NCBI RefSeq assembly: GCF_016908465.1
Contig: NZ_JAFBDY010000006.1
Coordinates: forward strand, 62,001-126,000
Length of the DNA stretch: 64,000 bases
Direction of reading: 5' to 3'
Source of the DNA: Lysinibacillus composti
Lineage (GTDB): Bacteria > Bacillota > Bacilli > Bacillales_A > Planococcaceae
This document shows, in pieces, positions 8,052 through 16,991 of the stretch (position 1 is its first letter; the number at the start of each line of letters is the position of its first letter). Both the position numbers and the translations under genes were made by a program. The notes beneath the pieces were generated by a model that made no database searches, was not told the origin of the DNA, and saw only the letters and a program-made list of their open reading frames with translations.

Positions 8052-8330
8052 ATGAATATGAGAAACAATCCTGAAGAACGATTCTTTCAAGAAGAAACAA
8101 CTGCTTCACAAATTGGAAGTGAAAATGCATCAGATAAAATTGAGATTTTAGGAAATTTAGTTGTTCTTGTTGGCGAAGCCATTGTTGTATACTCCCAAGT
8201 AATTGCCGCCCAAGAAAAGGCTCAAGTAAAACAAAATGCAGCTGATGGTCAAAATAATGTTCAACTACAATTAAATCAGATATCGAAAGAGCTCGATGAA
8301 ATTAAAAGATTATTAAGAAAAGCATTATAG
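8052..8330 (+). CDS. Small helical protein with predicted coiled coil, 92 aa
   Basis: I do not recognise the family. After a charged N-terminus (RNNPEERFFQEETT) comes an amphipathic or weakly hydrophobic helix (KIEILGNLVVLVGEAIVVYSQ, about residues 29-49). An Ala/Gln-rich linker and a heptad-like C-terminal helix (VQLQLNQISKELDEIKRLLRKAL) follow. The ribosome site GGGAGCG is about nine bases before the ATG. A strong hairpin lies 150 bases downstream. It could be a membrane-associated oligomerising protein, but that is a guess from composition. Confidence 0.65.
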   Translation: MNMRNNPEERFFQEETTASQIGSENASDKIEILGNLVVLVGEAIVVYSQVIAAQEKAQVKQNAADGQNNVQLQLNQISKELDEIKRLLRKAL

Positions 8331-8480
8331 CGAGGAACGAAAATCATTAGTGGTGGTTTGTACACTTAAGGTCCTTATGCGCATCTGGTGTTTTGCATTG
8401 TGCGCTTGGCCATGCTTTATCTGTCCTTGAAACTCCTTTGTTCGTTCAGTGATTTGTACCTTGCGTCAAACACTACACAA

Positions 8481-8532
8481 AAAAGCAGTACCCAATCTCC
8501 AAAAATTATTTGGATCAAAGGGTACTGCTTTT
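8481..8532. terminator. Strong bidirectional terminator
   Basis: AAAAGCAGTACCC (8481-8493) pairs perfectly with GGGTACTGCTTTT (8520-8532), with T-runs on both strands. It can end both the small plus-strand gene and ykvI on the minus strand. Confidence 0.85.
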
Positions 8533-8572
8533 ATTTGAATACTATTTACGGGTTATAACTAATTTTTGTCTA

Positions 8573-9631
8573 TTACTTACTTTTGTCCTGTTTCTTAATA
8601 ATAAAAGGAGCAGCAACAAGAGCAAACATTAAGACGATTCCTAGGTAACCAATTAATGGATAAAAATAACTTACAAGTTGAGTAAATCCAACGTAGCTTG
8701 CTAAATATCCAACGATCATCGTGATGATAAAGAAGATTTTAAACTTCTTTGTTCCTGACTCTGCAAAACGAGCAGTAAACGAGAAGAACATGCCAATCGC
8801 AGTATTATAGATCATTCCAAAAATAACTAAAGACATGATCAGCCCTAATACAGGTGATAAATTACTTACAATTCCAAGCATCGGCATATCTAAAGTGCCA
8901 ACATCTCCGATTTTAGAAAAGATGGCTAGATGACTTAAAATAATCATGATTCCAAGTACAAGGCCACCCAATAATCCACCTTTTGCTGCAATCTTTGGAT
9001 TCTTTTCAGTTCCCCCCATAACAATGGACATCGAGGCGCCTACTGCAACATTAAATGAAACATAATTAATACTAGAAATAAACCAGTTTGGTAGAGTTGT
9101 AGGTGTGGCTTGAGCAACTTCGTTCAGTGACGCAAATGACGCATCCATCGATAGTAAACTATAAATTGAAATAAGTACAACGAAGAAAATAAGAAACGGT
9201 GTAATACCCCCAATAATTGAAACTACACGGTTTACTTTCAATAATCCCGTTAAAATAACGAAGATTGTCATAAGAGTCGATCCAACAAAAAATGGTAATC
9301 CAAACTGTTGATTCAGGTTAGAACCTGCACCTGCAATCATAACGACCCCGACTCCAAATAACGTAAAAATCAAAATATAGTCTATGAGTGTCCCTAGGTA
9401 TCGTCCACTTATTCTGTAAATGACATCTTTATGTGAGTTTGTTTGAGTATAACTCCCAAGCCAAACAAGGACCATTCCAATAAATGAAAAAAGAGCGGTT
9501 GATAGAATGGCTCCGAAAATACCCAAAATTCCAAAACTAGTAAAGTACTGTAAAATTTCTTGTCCTGATGCAAAACCAGCACCCACGATTACTCCGATAA
9601 AGGCGCTTCCGATTCTTAAGATGTTATTCAC
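8573..9631 (-). CDS. ykvI: YkvI family membrane transporter-like protein
   Basis: A 352-residue protein with ten or more membrane helices. The opening RIGSAFIGVIVGAGFASGQEILQYFTSFG is the hallmark of the YkvI family, distant relatives of the sodium-dependent APC/LeuT-fold amino-acid carriers. The glycine-rich break in helix 1 (GAGFASGQE) is where substrate is usually bound in that fold. Translation starts with GTG, eight bases after AAGGAG. It is flanked by terminators and looks monocistronic. Substrate and direction are unknown. Confidence 0.88.
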   Translation of the reverse strand: MNNILRIGSAFIGVIVGAGFASGQEILQYFTSFGILGIFGAILSTALFSFIGMVLVWLGSYTQTNSHKDVIYRISGRYLGTLIDYILIFTLFGVGVVMIAGAGSNLNQQFGLPFFVGSTLMTIFVILTGLLKVNRVVSIIGGITPFLIFFVVLISIYSLLSMDASFASLNEVAQATPTTLPNWFISSINYVSFNVAVGASMSIVMGGTEKNPKIAAKGGLLGGLVLGIMIILSHLAIFSKIGDVGTLDMPMLGIVSNLSPVLGLIMSLVIFGMIYNTAIGMFFSFTARFAESGTKKFKIFFIITMIVGYLASYVGFTQLVSYFYPLIGYLGIVLMFALVAAPFIIKKQDKSK

Positions 9632-9936
9632 TTTAAGGTCTCCTTATTATTCTATGTACATATGATAGGTTACAATTATATTTCTAAACTAATCAATTTC
9701 ATAGTCATTTTTTTGCATTTTTCATTATAAGGAAAATTCCGAATAATAAAACTACTAGAATTCTATTTGTTTTTTCAAAATTTACAGATTAAAGATAATA
9801 ACGTCTTACATAATTATATACTAAGAACAATGAGAATAGTTAAAAAATTCCCGTATTTTTTAATTTTTCCTTGTAAATTACAGTATTTTTATAAATTATA
9901 AACAGGGATATTGTATAATATTGGGGTTTTGATAAT
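9632..9936. other. AT-rich upstream region of ykvI
   Basis: This stretch of about 300 bases is strongly AT-rich and holds no open frame worth calling. It probably contains the ykvI promoter, but I could not pick a convincing -35/-10 pair. Confidence 0.4.
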
Positions 9937-9981
9937 AAAAAAGAAAAGCAAATTCAACTCTTGTGATATTGCTCCTCTTTT
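9937..9981 (-). terminator. Intrinsic terminator
   Basis: AAAAGAAAAGCAA (9939-9951) pairs with TTGCTCCTCTTTT (9969-9981) at 11 of 13 positions. On the minus strand it is followed by TTTTTTATTA. It would end the small frame at 10016-10110. Confidence 0.6.
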
Positions 9982-10015
9982 CATTACTAATATTTAATTT
10001 TTATTTGTTGCTCGA

Positions 10016-10110
10016 TTATGATATACAGTTTTTTCTATTGATACTGAGAATCGGAAGAATCCAAGCTATTAGTCCAAGTACAAAAGCACCACGATTAAGC
10101 CATCAATCAT
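10016..10110 (-). pseudogene. Small membrane peptide gene, probably frameshifted
   Basis: Behind GGGGTGAG an ATG at 10108-10110 opens MIDGLIVV, but that frame stops after 13 codons. One base over, the frame reads AFVLGLIAWILPILSINRKNCIS and then stops at 10016. The combined text would be a ~31-residue single-helix peptide of a kind common in Bacillus genomes. A terminator lies just downstream. The strong ribosome site and terminator argue that a gene was here; a single base change appears to have broken it, or the sequence has an error. Confidence 0.35.
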
Positions 10111-10150
10111 ATCTCTCACCCCAATAATTTATGACTTTTTACCAATGCAT

Positions 10151-10468
10151 TTAGTTCATTACTTGGTTTACAACCTTGACAACACCATTCTCAACGTATG
10201 ATTCTAAAACTACATTGCCTTTATTATTTAAAAAGTAACTATAAGTTTTAGCGTCGTCATCAACCTTCACAGAAACCATCCAATTTTTATCTCCAGCTAA
10301 ATTCGCTATGAATGGTTCTGTCTCGATATTCATTGCAGAAAGTCCTTCATTTTCTAATAAATAGTTTTGTACTGCTTTTTCAGTAGAATGCAATTGATAT
10401 TGTACAAAGCCAAAAACAATGGCAATGACGGCTACCAAGCCTAAAAGGTATTTGTATATTTCTTTCAA
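10151..10468 (-). CDS. Small membrane-anchored protein, DUF3139-like
   Basis: One N-terminal helix (IYKYLLGLVAVIAIVFGFVQY) anchors a ~80-residue extracytoplasmic domain. Its text STEKAVQNYLLENEGLSAMNIETEPF resembles DUF3139 proteins of Bacillus. I start at the TTG at 10466-10468 because AGGAG lies five bases upstream; the longer frame would place that ribosome site inside the gene. The product is 105 residues. No function is known for the family, and neighbours give no clue. Confidence 0.6.
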   Translation of the reverse strand: MKEIYKYLLGLVAVIAIVFGFVQYQLHSTEKAVQNYLLENEGLSAMNIETEPFIANLAGDKNWMVSVKVDDDAKTYSYFLNNKGNVVLESYVENGVVKVVNQVMN

Positions 10469-10880
10469 ACAATCTCCTCTTTTCAAGTAAAATGTTTATG
10501 TATATGCTTTTTTATTTCTTAGTAGGTAATAAGATAATGAGCGGAGAATTTCCGTCTAAAGTATAGTGTGGGGGCTTAGAATTAGAAATAAGCGAAGAAA
10601 TACCGATTAACTGCTTTAAAAAGGCTATTTTCAAAGATTTGGCTAAGATAAACGGAATAACTTCCCTTCATTCAGTAGAATTTTAGATATTTTTTAATTT
10701 AAACGAATTAAGCCGGTTATTTTTTAAAACGTCTTCTATGATAATTTGTTCCAATAAAGTAATGATTTTTACTCAAGGTTATTAGCTCTTCAACTTTCCA
10801 TAAAAAAATAAAATACTAAAACCGATTACCCGCTACGGTTCAATGCAATTGTTCTAATGTGAATTTCACAAACTAAAAAA
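10469..10880. other. Intergenic stretch without a recognised gene
   Basis: This is a 412-base AT-rich gap between the DUF3139-like gene and the SLH protein terminator. I see no conserved frame or RNA structure, and no clear tandem repeat. Confidence 0.4.
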
Positions 10881-10918
10881 ACCTCTCGAAAGTTACAACT
10901 AACTTTCAAGAGGTAATT
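10881..10918 (-). terminator. Terminator of the YcdB/SLH protein gene
   Basis: ACCTCT-C-GAAAGTT (10881-10894) pairs with AACTTTC-A-AGAGGT (10901-10914), one mismatch. On the minus strand a TTTTTTTAG run follows. Confidence 0.8.
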
Positions 10919-10923
10919 TTTAA

Positions 10924-13155
10924 TTAATACTGATTAAATGGTATGCCCGTTTCATGGATTGCTTGAGCTAAGCTGAATATTGATACGGCAACATCAGCAT
11001 AAGTTACTTCACCTTTTGGATTAAATTGGTTCTTTTGGGCGCTTACTAATTCTAATGCATCTGCTAACGCTACATATCCTCTATATTCATTTTGTATTTT
11101 GCTTGAGTCAGCAAATGATAATTTATAAATATCATGTTTTTTCGCTGCTGTTTCAAGACCTAGTGCTCGAATATACCAAACTGCTAGCTGTTCACGTGTA
11201 AGTTTTGCATCAGCCTTAAAGGTCTCATCTGCATTAATAATGCCTATTCTAACAGCTCTCTCTACAATCGAATAGTAAGGATGATCAGGACCAATATTTG
11301 CATATGTTTGATTTGCATTTTCTTCTGCAGCTCTTGTGTCGAACTCATAGAAATAAGACAATGACTTCACTAATAACTTCAGTGCTTCCCCATTCGTCAT
11401 TGAGCTATCTGCATTAAATGATGCTGCATCTTTAATTTCTAACATGCGGTTTTGAAGCAAATAATTTAATTCAGCTTCTGCAGTCGGATGTGTCAAAACA
11501 GGTGTATCATTTTTTCTAAATAAATTACTCCATTCCCCTGTGTTCGCATCTAAATAACTATAAGCCTCTCCGTTATAAATAGGTGTATAAACTAATTTAT
11601 AATCATGGTCTTTTGGATCATTTCCTTGTTTGATATATTGAAGTTTTAAGCTTAACGCATCGGTTAATTTATTTTTTGCATCTTCTTTTGAAACAACTTC
11701 TTCTGGTGATGGCCAGTCCACATTATCGCGGTGATTAATATATAAACTATTTACTGAACCATTAGTCCCTACTCCAACATTGATTTGATGCCCTTCAACT
11801 AAAATTCCATTGACTACTCGAGGGAATGTAAAGTAATAAGTTCCTTGAGATTCAAAGAAAGATGGTTCATCAATTGGTTTTGCATAATTATTTAAATACG
11901 ATGGAACCCATTCTTTTAAATAATCCAATGCTTTAGCCAATGCTTGTTGTTCAGTAAGTTTTCCTTTATTACCTGCGCTTTCGCCACTTTCTATTAAGAT
12001 ATCTCGCTTCATGTCGTGATAAGAGACTATTTCACCTGTGGCCTTATTAAATTCAATGCTAGAACCCATGCCACCGTATGCCCAATCGTATGAGTATTGA
12101 ACACTTAATAAGTCTTCGTTACCATAATTTACTTCTTCAACGGATGAAATAGTTAATTTTACTTTATCTGAGTCTATTTTCAACAGTTGTTCAGCAGCCT
12201 TTTTTGCCTGTTCTACTGTCATATTGGCTTGTCTTGCTGGCAAAGGTTTTGCAGCTAACTTTTCAATTTTCGCTTCTTTTGGTACTTCTTTTGTAAAATC
12301 ATTAGCCGTTTGCCAGTCACCAGAAATTGCATTTACACCATATTTGACGTTTGGACTATAAATCAGTGCAATCGATTCATCACCCGTGCGATAATCCGTG
12401 ATCACTTGATATCTTAAGCTGACATCTAAATTATCTTTTATCTTTTGTAATAATTCGTTTTCACTTTTAATCTCTTCTATTTTATCGAAAGTTGCATCTT
12501 TTGCATCTTCAGCATAACGATAGAAGCTAACAACCTCACCATTTCCAAGAATAGTTAGTTGAATTTGTTGGTCTGCTAGTGGAACATTATTTTTCTTTTG
12601 TACAAATCTAAATTCATAGCGTACTGGTTCTGTAATTAATTGATTAGAATAATAGGAATAATCAATAGTATCTTTATCTATTTCAAATTCTTTTCCCTTC
12701 GCCATTTTATTCAAAAACGAAACAGCGATCTTCTCTGCCTCTTCTTTCGATACTTTTGCAGGGAAAAGTGCATCTGCTGTATTAAGAGGTTCGAAATGGA
12801 AAGTTTCAAGCTCTAAATCATCCCCAACAAATACAATGCTTCCATAAAGATCTTTTCCTTTTACTGTTTTGTGGAAGCTTAAATCATAGCGAATTCGCTC
12901 ATCATCTGGATAGTAATGACCATTACTCATATAAAAATCATTACTTGATAAAAAATCAAATTGTTTTGGGAACAGTTCTTTTAACTTTTTAATTAACGTA
13001 TTTTTCGAGATTGTTGTCTCTGTCGATGCTACTTCAATTGCAACTCTTTCTGGTTGATTCTCTATAGGTGTTTGTGCATTTGCGACAGAAGATAGTACTC
13101 CAAATGAAAGGGCTGTTGATGTGACAAGTATTCCTACTTTTCCTAATTTTTTCAA
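10924..13155 (-). CDS. Surface protein with YcdB/YcdC repeats and C-terminal SLH domains
   Basis: A 743-residue exported protein. A Sec signal peptide (MKKLGKVGILVTSTALSFGVLSSVANA, cleavage near residue 27) is followed by repeated YcdB/YcdC-type (PepSY-like) modules over about residues 45-540. They are recognisable by VSKEEAEKIAVSFLNKMA, GEVVSFYRYAED, TVEQAKKAAEQLLKID and GEIVSYHDM. The last ~180 residues are SLH-type repeats (YYEFDTRAAEE...YANIGPDHPYYSIVERAVRIGII, LTREQLAVWYIRALGL, VTYADVAVSIF) that bind pyruvylated cell-wall polymer. It is probably wall-bound; YcdB modules have no settled biochemical role. Flanking hairpins suggest a monocistronic transcript. Confidence 0.88.
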   Translation of the reverse strand: MKKLGKVGILVTSTALSFGVLSSVANAQTPIENQPERVAIEVASTETTISKNTLIKKLKELFPKQFDFLSSNDFYMSNGHYYPDDERIRYDLSFHKTVKGKDLYGSIVFVGDDLELETFHFEPLNTADALFPAKVSKEEAEKIAVSFLNKMAKGKEFEIDKDTIDYSYYSNQLITEPVRYEFRFVQKKNNVPLADQQIQLTILGNGEVVSFYRYAEDAKDATFDKIEEIKSENELLQKIKDNLDVSLRYQVITDYRTGDESIALIYSPNVKYGVNAISGDWQTANDFTKEVPKEAKIEKLAAKPLPARQANMTVEQAKKAAEQLLKIDSDKVKLTISSVEEVNYGNEDLLSVQYSYDWAYGGMGSSIEFNKATGEIVSYHDMKRDILIESGESAGNKGKLTEQQALAKALDYLKEWVPSYLNNYAKPIDEPSFFESQGTYYFTFPRVVNGILVEGHQINVGVGTNGSVNSLYINHRDNVDWPSPEEVVSKEDAKNKLTDALSLKLQYIKQGNDPKDHDYKLVYTPIYNGEAYSYLDANTGEWSNLFRKNDTPVLTHPTAEAELNYLLQNRMLEIKDAASFNADSSMTNGEALKLLVKSLSYFYEFDTRAAEENANQTYANIGPDHPYYSIVERAVRIGIINADETFKADAKLTREQLAVWYIRALGLETAAKKHDIYKLSFADSSKIQNEYRGYVALADALELVSAQKNQFNPKGEVTYADVAVSIFSLAQAIHETGIPFNQY

Positions 13156-13323
13156 AACGTTTCCTCCCTAATTTACAGATTGTTTATATTCTACCATAAT
13201 TATCCAATATAAAATATAAGGATTTCTCACTATATACAAATTTTTCTATCTAATAGAATATAAATGCTATAAATATAGAGTTATAAAACTAAGGTTACAA
13301 TATATTCACAAAAGACAAAAAAA

Positions 13324-13347
13324 CACCTTTCTACTTGTGGAAAGGTG
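13324..13347 (-). terminator. Terminator of the MBL-fold hydrolase gene
   Basis: CACCTTTC (13324-13331) pairs with GAAAGGTG (13340-13347); on the minus strand a TTTTTTTG run follows. Confidence 0.7.
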
Positions 13348-13386
13348 CCAAGCTGTTATAGTTTATCAAGTTTCAATTTCTAAATA

Positions 13387-14121
13387 TCATTCTAAATTGT
13401 ATGACATAAAAGGCTCTACTATATTAAAACCCAATTTTAATGCTATATCTTTTGGAAATCCAGCATCTAGGTGCATGCAATACACTCGATCTCTAATTTT
13501 CCACTCTATAAGTTCATCTAATTTTCTTAACGAAAGATGTGGATTATCATTATAATCTGCCTTACAAGTATCTTGATAAAACACATCAAATTTACCATCA
13601 TGAAGTATGTCGAGAATGTGGCGTGGGATATCGTTACAGTCTCCACTATAATAAGTTGTCTTATTTTCATAATGTAATATATAACTAAAGCAATCTAAAT
13701 CTTTTACATGTTTTACTTGTACAGCTTCAAAATTAATTTGAAAGTTCCCATATTTATAGGCCTCTTGAGCATCAAATTCTGTTAAGTTATAAGTTTTTTC
13801 CTCAACACCCATCATTTTTAAAAGTGCTCGAATTTTCAATTTTTTCGGTGCATAAACATGTACATTATTCTCTGCTAAAGTTCCCATTACATAATATCCA
13901 TAAAAAATTAGGTCTCCTAATGAGCCAACATGATCTGGATGAGTATGTGTTAACAGAACACAAATTTCCTCTACATCTTTTAATAATTGACTTTGATGAA
14001 TTTTACTAAAAGTACTGCTGCCACAATCAATCAGAAAAAGTACACGATCCTTTTTAATAAACGCTGCATTATTCCCTAAATTTGTATTACAGGCACTTCC
14101 GCAACCGATAAAACTTAACAT
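13387..14121 (-). CDS. MBL-fold metallo-hydrolase
   Basis: A 244-residue cytosolic metallo-beta-lactamase-fold protein. The metal motif is THTHPDHVGSLGDL (H-x-H-x-D-H, about residues 58-63). Further likely ligands are in YSGDCNDIP, and CMHLDAG near the C-terminus supplies the last histidine. The opening FIGCGSACNTNLGNNAAFIKKD and the short length resemble RNase Z/phosphonate-lactonase-type hydrolases. Its substrate is unknown; RNase Z-like, phosphodiesterase or lactonase activity are all possible. It is divergent from the SLH gene at 14355 with a 233-base gap. Confidence 0.85.
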   Translation of the reverse strand: MLSFIGCGSACNTNLGNNAAFIKKDRVLFLIDCGSSTFSKIHQSQLLKDVEEICVLLTHTHPDHVGSLGDLIFYGYYVMGTLAENNVHVYAPKKLKIRALLKMMGVEEKTYNLTEFDAQEAYKYGNFQINFEAVQVKHVKDLDCFSYILHYENKTTYYSGDCNDIPRHILDILHDGKFDVFYQDTCKADYNDNPHLSLRKLDELIEWKIRDRVYCMHLDAGFPKDIALKLGFNIVEPFMSYNLE

Positions 14122-14354
14122 TATATACCCCTTTTCTGTTCTTTATGTACAAAACAAATCATTGAAATTAGCAACAAGATGAAAACTTTTAATATTACAA
14201 ATAGTATGTACAAAAACAATAAAATCAATTGTTCAACCCACTCCTTCATTGAACAAGAACATAATATCTCAACAATATTAAAACACCATAAATTACCTAA
14301 AGTAATTTTAAATATTTTATATTATGATTCTTTTATCAACTTAAGAGGTGAAAC

Positions 14355-15398
14355 ATGAAAACGATATCAAAAGCAATTACAACAGTTGGACTTGCAAGTG
14401 CAATGCTATTATCTTCAGTGGGCGGTGCAGCAGCAGCGGAAGTACACTACAAAGATGTTAAAAAGACTGACAACTTCTATAATTCAGTCGATTTCTTAAT
14501 CGAGCAAAATGCTATTAGTAAGACATTACCGAAATTTAGACCTTACGAAAATATAACACGTGGGCAATTTGCTAGTATCTTTGCTAAAATTCTAGGTTTA
14601 GATGTTTCAAATATTGAGAATCCAGGCTTTACAGATGTACCTAAAACCCATCAATTTTATAAATATGTTGCAGCTCTTGAAAATTACGGAGTTATTGGTG
14701 GGTATGGAAATGGAAAGTTTGGAGTAAACGATCAATTAACTCGTGGACAAATGGCTGGAATCCTAATGAAGGCATACGGTATTCCCGTAATCCATTCTGA
14801 AGGATATGCTTCGTTAAAAAGCAATTTTGGTGAATCTAATTTAGTAAAATCTAACGATATTTTCGATGGCTACGATTTTAAAAATGGGCAATGGAATGAT
14901 GAACTAGAAACACTAGAGTACTTTGGTGTCTTGGGTGGTTATAAAGATGGTAATTTATACCCTAACAAACCTATTAACCGTTCACAGTTTGCTAATATGA
15001 TTTACAAAATGGAAGACTATGGATTCGGTTATTATCATTACCAATATGTTGATTCCATATTTGACGATTTCGCAACTATTGGAGTGAGCGAAGAAGAAGC
15101 AGATGAAAAGTTTAACGAATTTATTAATAGTAATGAATTAGTAGAATTTGTTACTATGTATCCTATTCCATCCGACATTAGTAGCGATGATTATGATTTA
15201 GTTATGACAGTTTATCCTGTCAAAGAAGGCGAAATGATTTTCGAAGATATTAATGCTAAAATCGTTGTTGAATATAGTGAAGAAGATGGTTGGTGGATTT
15301 CAGTTGAAAAGATCAGTGAAGAGTCAACAACACCTACTACAGAAGACCCTAATATAGAAAACACTGATTCAGAAAATACGGGTATAGTAACAGAATAA
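14355..15398 (+). CDS. S-layer homology domain protein
   Basis: A 347-residue exported protein. After a signal peptide (MKTISKAITTVGLASAMLLSSVGGAAAA, cut near residue 28) come three SLH repeats at about 31-75, 90-140 and 160-220. Each has the F/Y-x-DV, ITRGQFA, LTRGQMAGIL or INRSQFANMIYK signature. A ~100-residue acidic domain follows, and a Thr/Glu-rich tail (EESTTPTTEDPNIENTDSENT). SLH repeats tether proteins to the wall; the small cargo domain is not one I recognise. AGAGGTG lies before the ATG. It resembles the other SLH protein only in the wall-binding part. Confidence 0.88.
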   Translation: MKTISKAITTVGLASAMLLSSVGGAAAAEVHYKDVKKTDNFYNSVDFLIEQNAISKTLPKFRPYENITRGQFASIFAKILGLDVSNIENPGFTDVPKTHQFYKYVAALENYGVIGGYGNGKFGVNDQLTRGQMAGILMKAYGIPVIHSEGYASLKSNFGESNLVKSNDIFDGYDFKNGQWNDELETLEYFGVLGGYKDGNLYPNKPINRSQFANMIYKMEDYGFGYYHYQYVDSIFDDFATIGVSEEEADEKFNEFINSNELVEFVTMYPIPSDISSDDYDLVMTVYPVKEGEMIFEDINAKIVVEYSEEDGWWISVEKISEESTTPTTEDPNIENTDSENTGIVTE

Positions 15399-15405
15399 TT
15401 TCATG

Positions 15406-15442
15406 AAAAATCCACGAGAAAGCCAAATCTCGTGGATTTTTT
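15406..15442 (+). terminator. Strong terminator of the SLH gene
   Basis: AAAAATCCACGAGA (15406-15419) pairs perfectly with TCTCGTGGATTTTT (15428-15441), ending in T's. Confidence 0.9.
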
Positions 15443-15717
15443 GAAGAGTAAATGTCCTATTGAAAAGTAGTTTTTCTAATCATCCCTGCTACCGCATTTG
15501 AACCATAAATAATTCTGGTTGTACGACCATATGCACAATTTGAATTTGCAGACGTGGTGGCAACTTAGATTCTATAAAAATAGTTGTGTAATATACCTCC
15601 AAAAAGGTTACAAAGTAGACTAAAAAAGATGTTTCAAAGTATTTTTCCGAAATTGCAATACAATACGAAATAGGTTTCATATATTAAATATAAAATTTTA
15701 GAGAATACATCCAATAA
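15443..15717. other. Intergenic stretch, no supported gene
   Basis: A 63-codon minus-strand frame at 15489-15680 lacks a ribosome site and resembles nothing I know. I treat the stretch as non-coding. Confidence 0.4.
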
Positions 15718-15750
15718 AAAAAACGATTGCTCTTATAAACAATCGTCCTC
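15718..15750 (-). terminator. Terminator of the secreted protein gene
   Basis: ACGATTG and CAATCGT arms flank a 10-base loop, with a TTTTTTT run on the minus strand. Confidence 0.7.
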
Positions 15751-15758
15751 AAATAGAC

Positions 15759-16211
15759 TTACTTACAACTTTTGATATTCCCTTTTAATAAAGCAGGTCC
15801 CAATTTTTCACTCTTAGAATTTGATAAACGAACCTGAACTTCAACATTTTCCATTTCGGCTGTAATTTCATCAAATCTACCTGCCCACGTAGGACCATCC
15901 TGTTCTGGAGTAGGATATAAAATAAAACGCCAACTAATTTCTTTTGGAATAAAAGCAAAGCCCTCATAGCGGTCATAATCTCCAAATGCAGTTGGCTCTG
16001 GAAGGTGTACGCCAAGAATACTGATATTTGTTCGTGCAGAACTTGGAGGACGTAATTGTACTTTATAAATGAGCGCAGAACCCTTTGCGTTTGTAAGCTT
16101 TTGATCAATAGGTTCTAAAACAATACTGCAGGGCATTGTAATTGCTTTTGATTGGGAGGGACAAATAACCAAAATTATAAGAATAATTAAACCCCAAATG
16201 ATTTGTTTCAT
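15759..16211 (-). CDS. Hypothetical secreted protein, 150 aa
   Basis: A hydrophobic signal peptide (MKQIIWGLIILIILVICPSQSKA, about 23 residues) precedes a ~127-residue domain with two cysteines (residues ~28 and ~149) that could pair. The mature part reads as a beta-sandwich (SALIYKVQLRPPSSARTNISILGVHLPEP). I do not recognise the family. AGAGGTG precedes the ATG. It lies alone, with a terminator after it and a tandem repeat before it. Confidence 0.6.
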   Translation of the reverse strand: MKQIIWGLIILIILVICPSQSKAITMPCSIVLEPIDQKLTNAKGSALIYKVQLRPPSSARTNISILGVHLPEPTAFGDYDRYEGFAFIPKEISWRFILYPTPEQDGPTWAGRFDEITAEMENVEVQVRLSNSKSEKLGPALLKGNIKSCK

Positions 16212-16217
16212 AAAACA

Positions 16218-16358
16218 CCTCTTTAGTTCAATGAATGGGATTTCCCCATCGATTAACGATTAAATCCTCTTCATAAGCTCAATGAACGGGATTTCACCAC
16301 CAGTTAACGATAAAACTCCTCTTCATAAGCCCGATGGACGGAATTTCGATAATGAGCA
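16218..16358. repeat. About three tandem ~50-bp repeats
   Basis: Units start with CCTCTTCATAAGC or a variant at 16218, 16266 and 16318. They carry ATGAAYGGGATTTC followed by a variable GTTAACGATAAA part. Copies are similar but not identical and 48-52 bp long, and the third is partial. They sit upstream of the 150-aa secreted protein gene. Confidence 0.75.
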
Positions 16359-16452
16359 AACACTCTGGCGATTCTTGCGGTTATTTTACCCTCAAAATTT
16401 GTAATTTATTGATAAACCTGTACAACGAACAACGATTCATTTATTTATATAT

Positions 16453-16905
16453 TTATTTATTTGTTTGTACTTTTGATTTCATATTGAAAATTAATAGACC
16501 AATAATAATTAACACGACTCCCAAAATATCTACCCATTTTAAATTCACTTGGGGCAATACTAAAAATCCTGTCACATCAAAGATTAGTGAAAAGATCAAT
16601 TGTGCAATCACACCTATTAAGACGGCTTTTGTCGGTCCTAGTCGTTTCATTGCTTGCATCATACAATAAATAACCCCAATTCCCACTAACCCAAAAAACC
16701 AATAACTAACTTTCATGCCGCTAAAATCAAAAACATCCATTCCGTCAAGTATTAACCCGAATAAAAGTGATGCAATGCTACCGGTAATAAGTACAAATGT
16801 AGTGGCAATCCACCCTGTCACATACTCATTTAAATGGCGATTAAAGATATTTTGTAAACCAATAAAAGCACCTGCAACTACTGCTAAAATGCCACCTAAA
16901 ATCAA
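16453..16905 (-). CDS. DMT family transporter, YdcZ (DUF606) type, second of a pair
   Basis: A 150-residue membrane protein with five likely helices, the half-size DUF606/YdcZ type. It opens MILGGILAVVAGAFIGLQNIFNRHLNEYVTGW and ends with a basic cytoplasmic tail. The gene at 16992-17417 encodes a second protein of the same type on the same strand 86 bases upstream. The two probably form a hetero-oligomeric exporter, as five-helix members of the superfamily often do. Substrate unknown. Confidence 0.85.
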   Translation of the reverse strand: MILGGILAVVAGAFIGLQNIFNRHLNEYVTGWIATTFVLITGSIASLLFGLILDGMDVFDFSGMKVSYWFFGLVGIGVIYCMMQAMKRLGPTKAVLIGVIAQLIFSLIFDVTGFLVLPQVNLKWVDILGVVLIIIGLLIFNMKSKVQTNK

Positions 16906-16991
16906 TTTCGTTTCTCCTCATTAATATATTTTTGGCTACTTCGGTTACAATCAACAATCATGGAACAAGAATCCCTTTTATGTAAGTCCTC

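Noticed and set aside
15489-15680. Minus-strand frame of 63 codons
   Set aside because: It has no ribosome site, an odd composition and no recognisable family.
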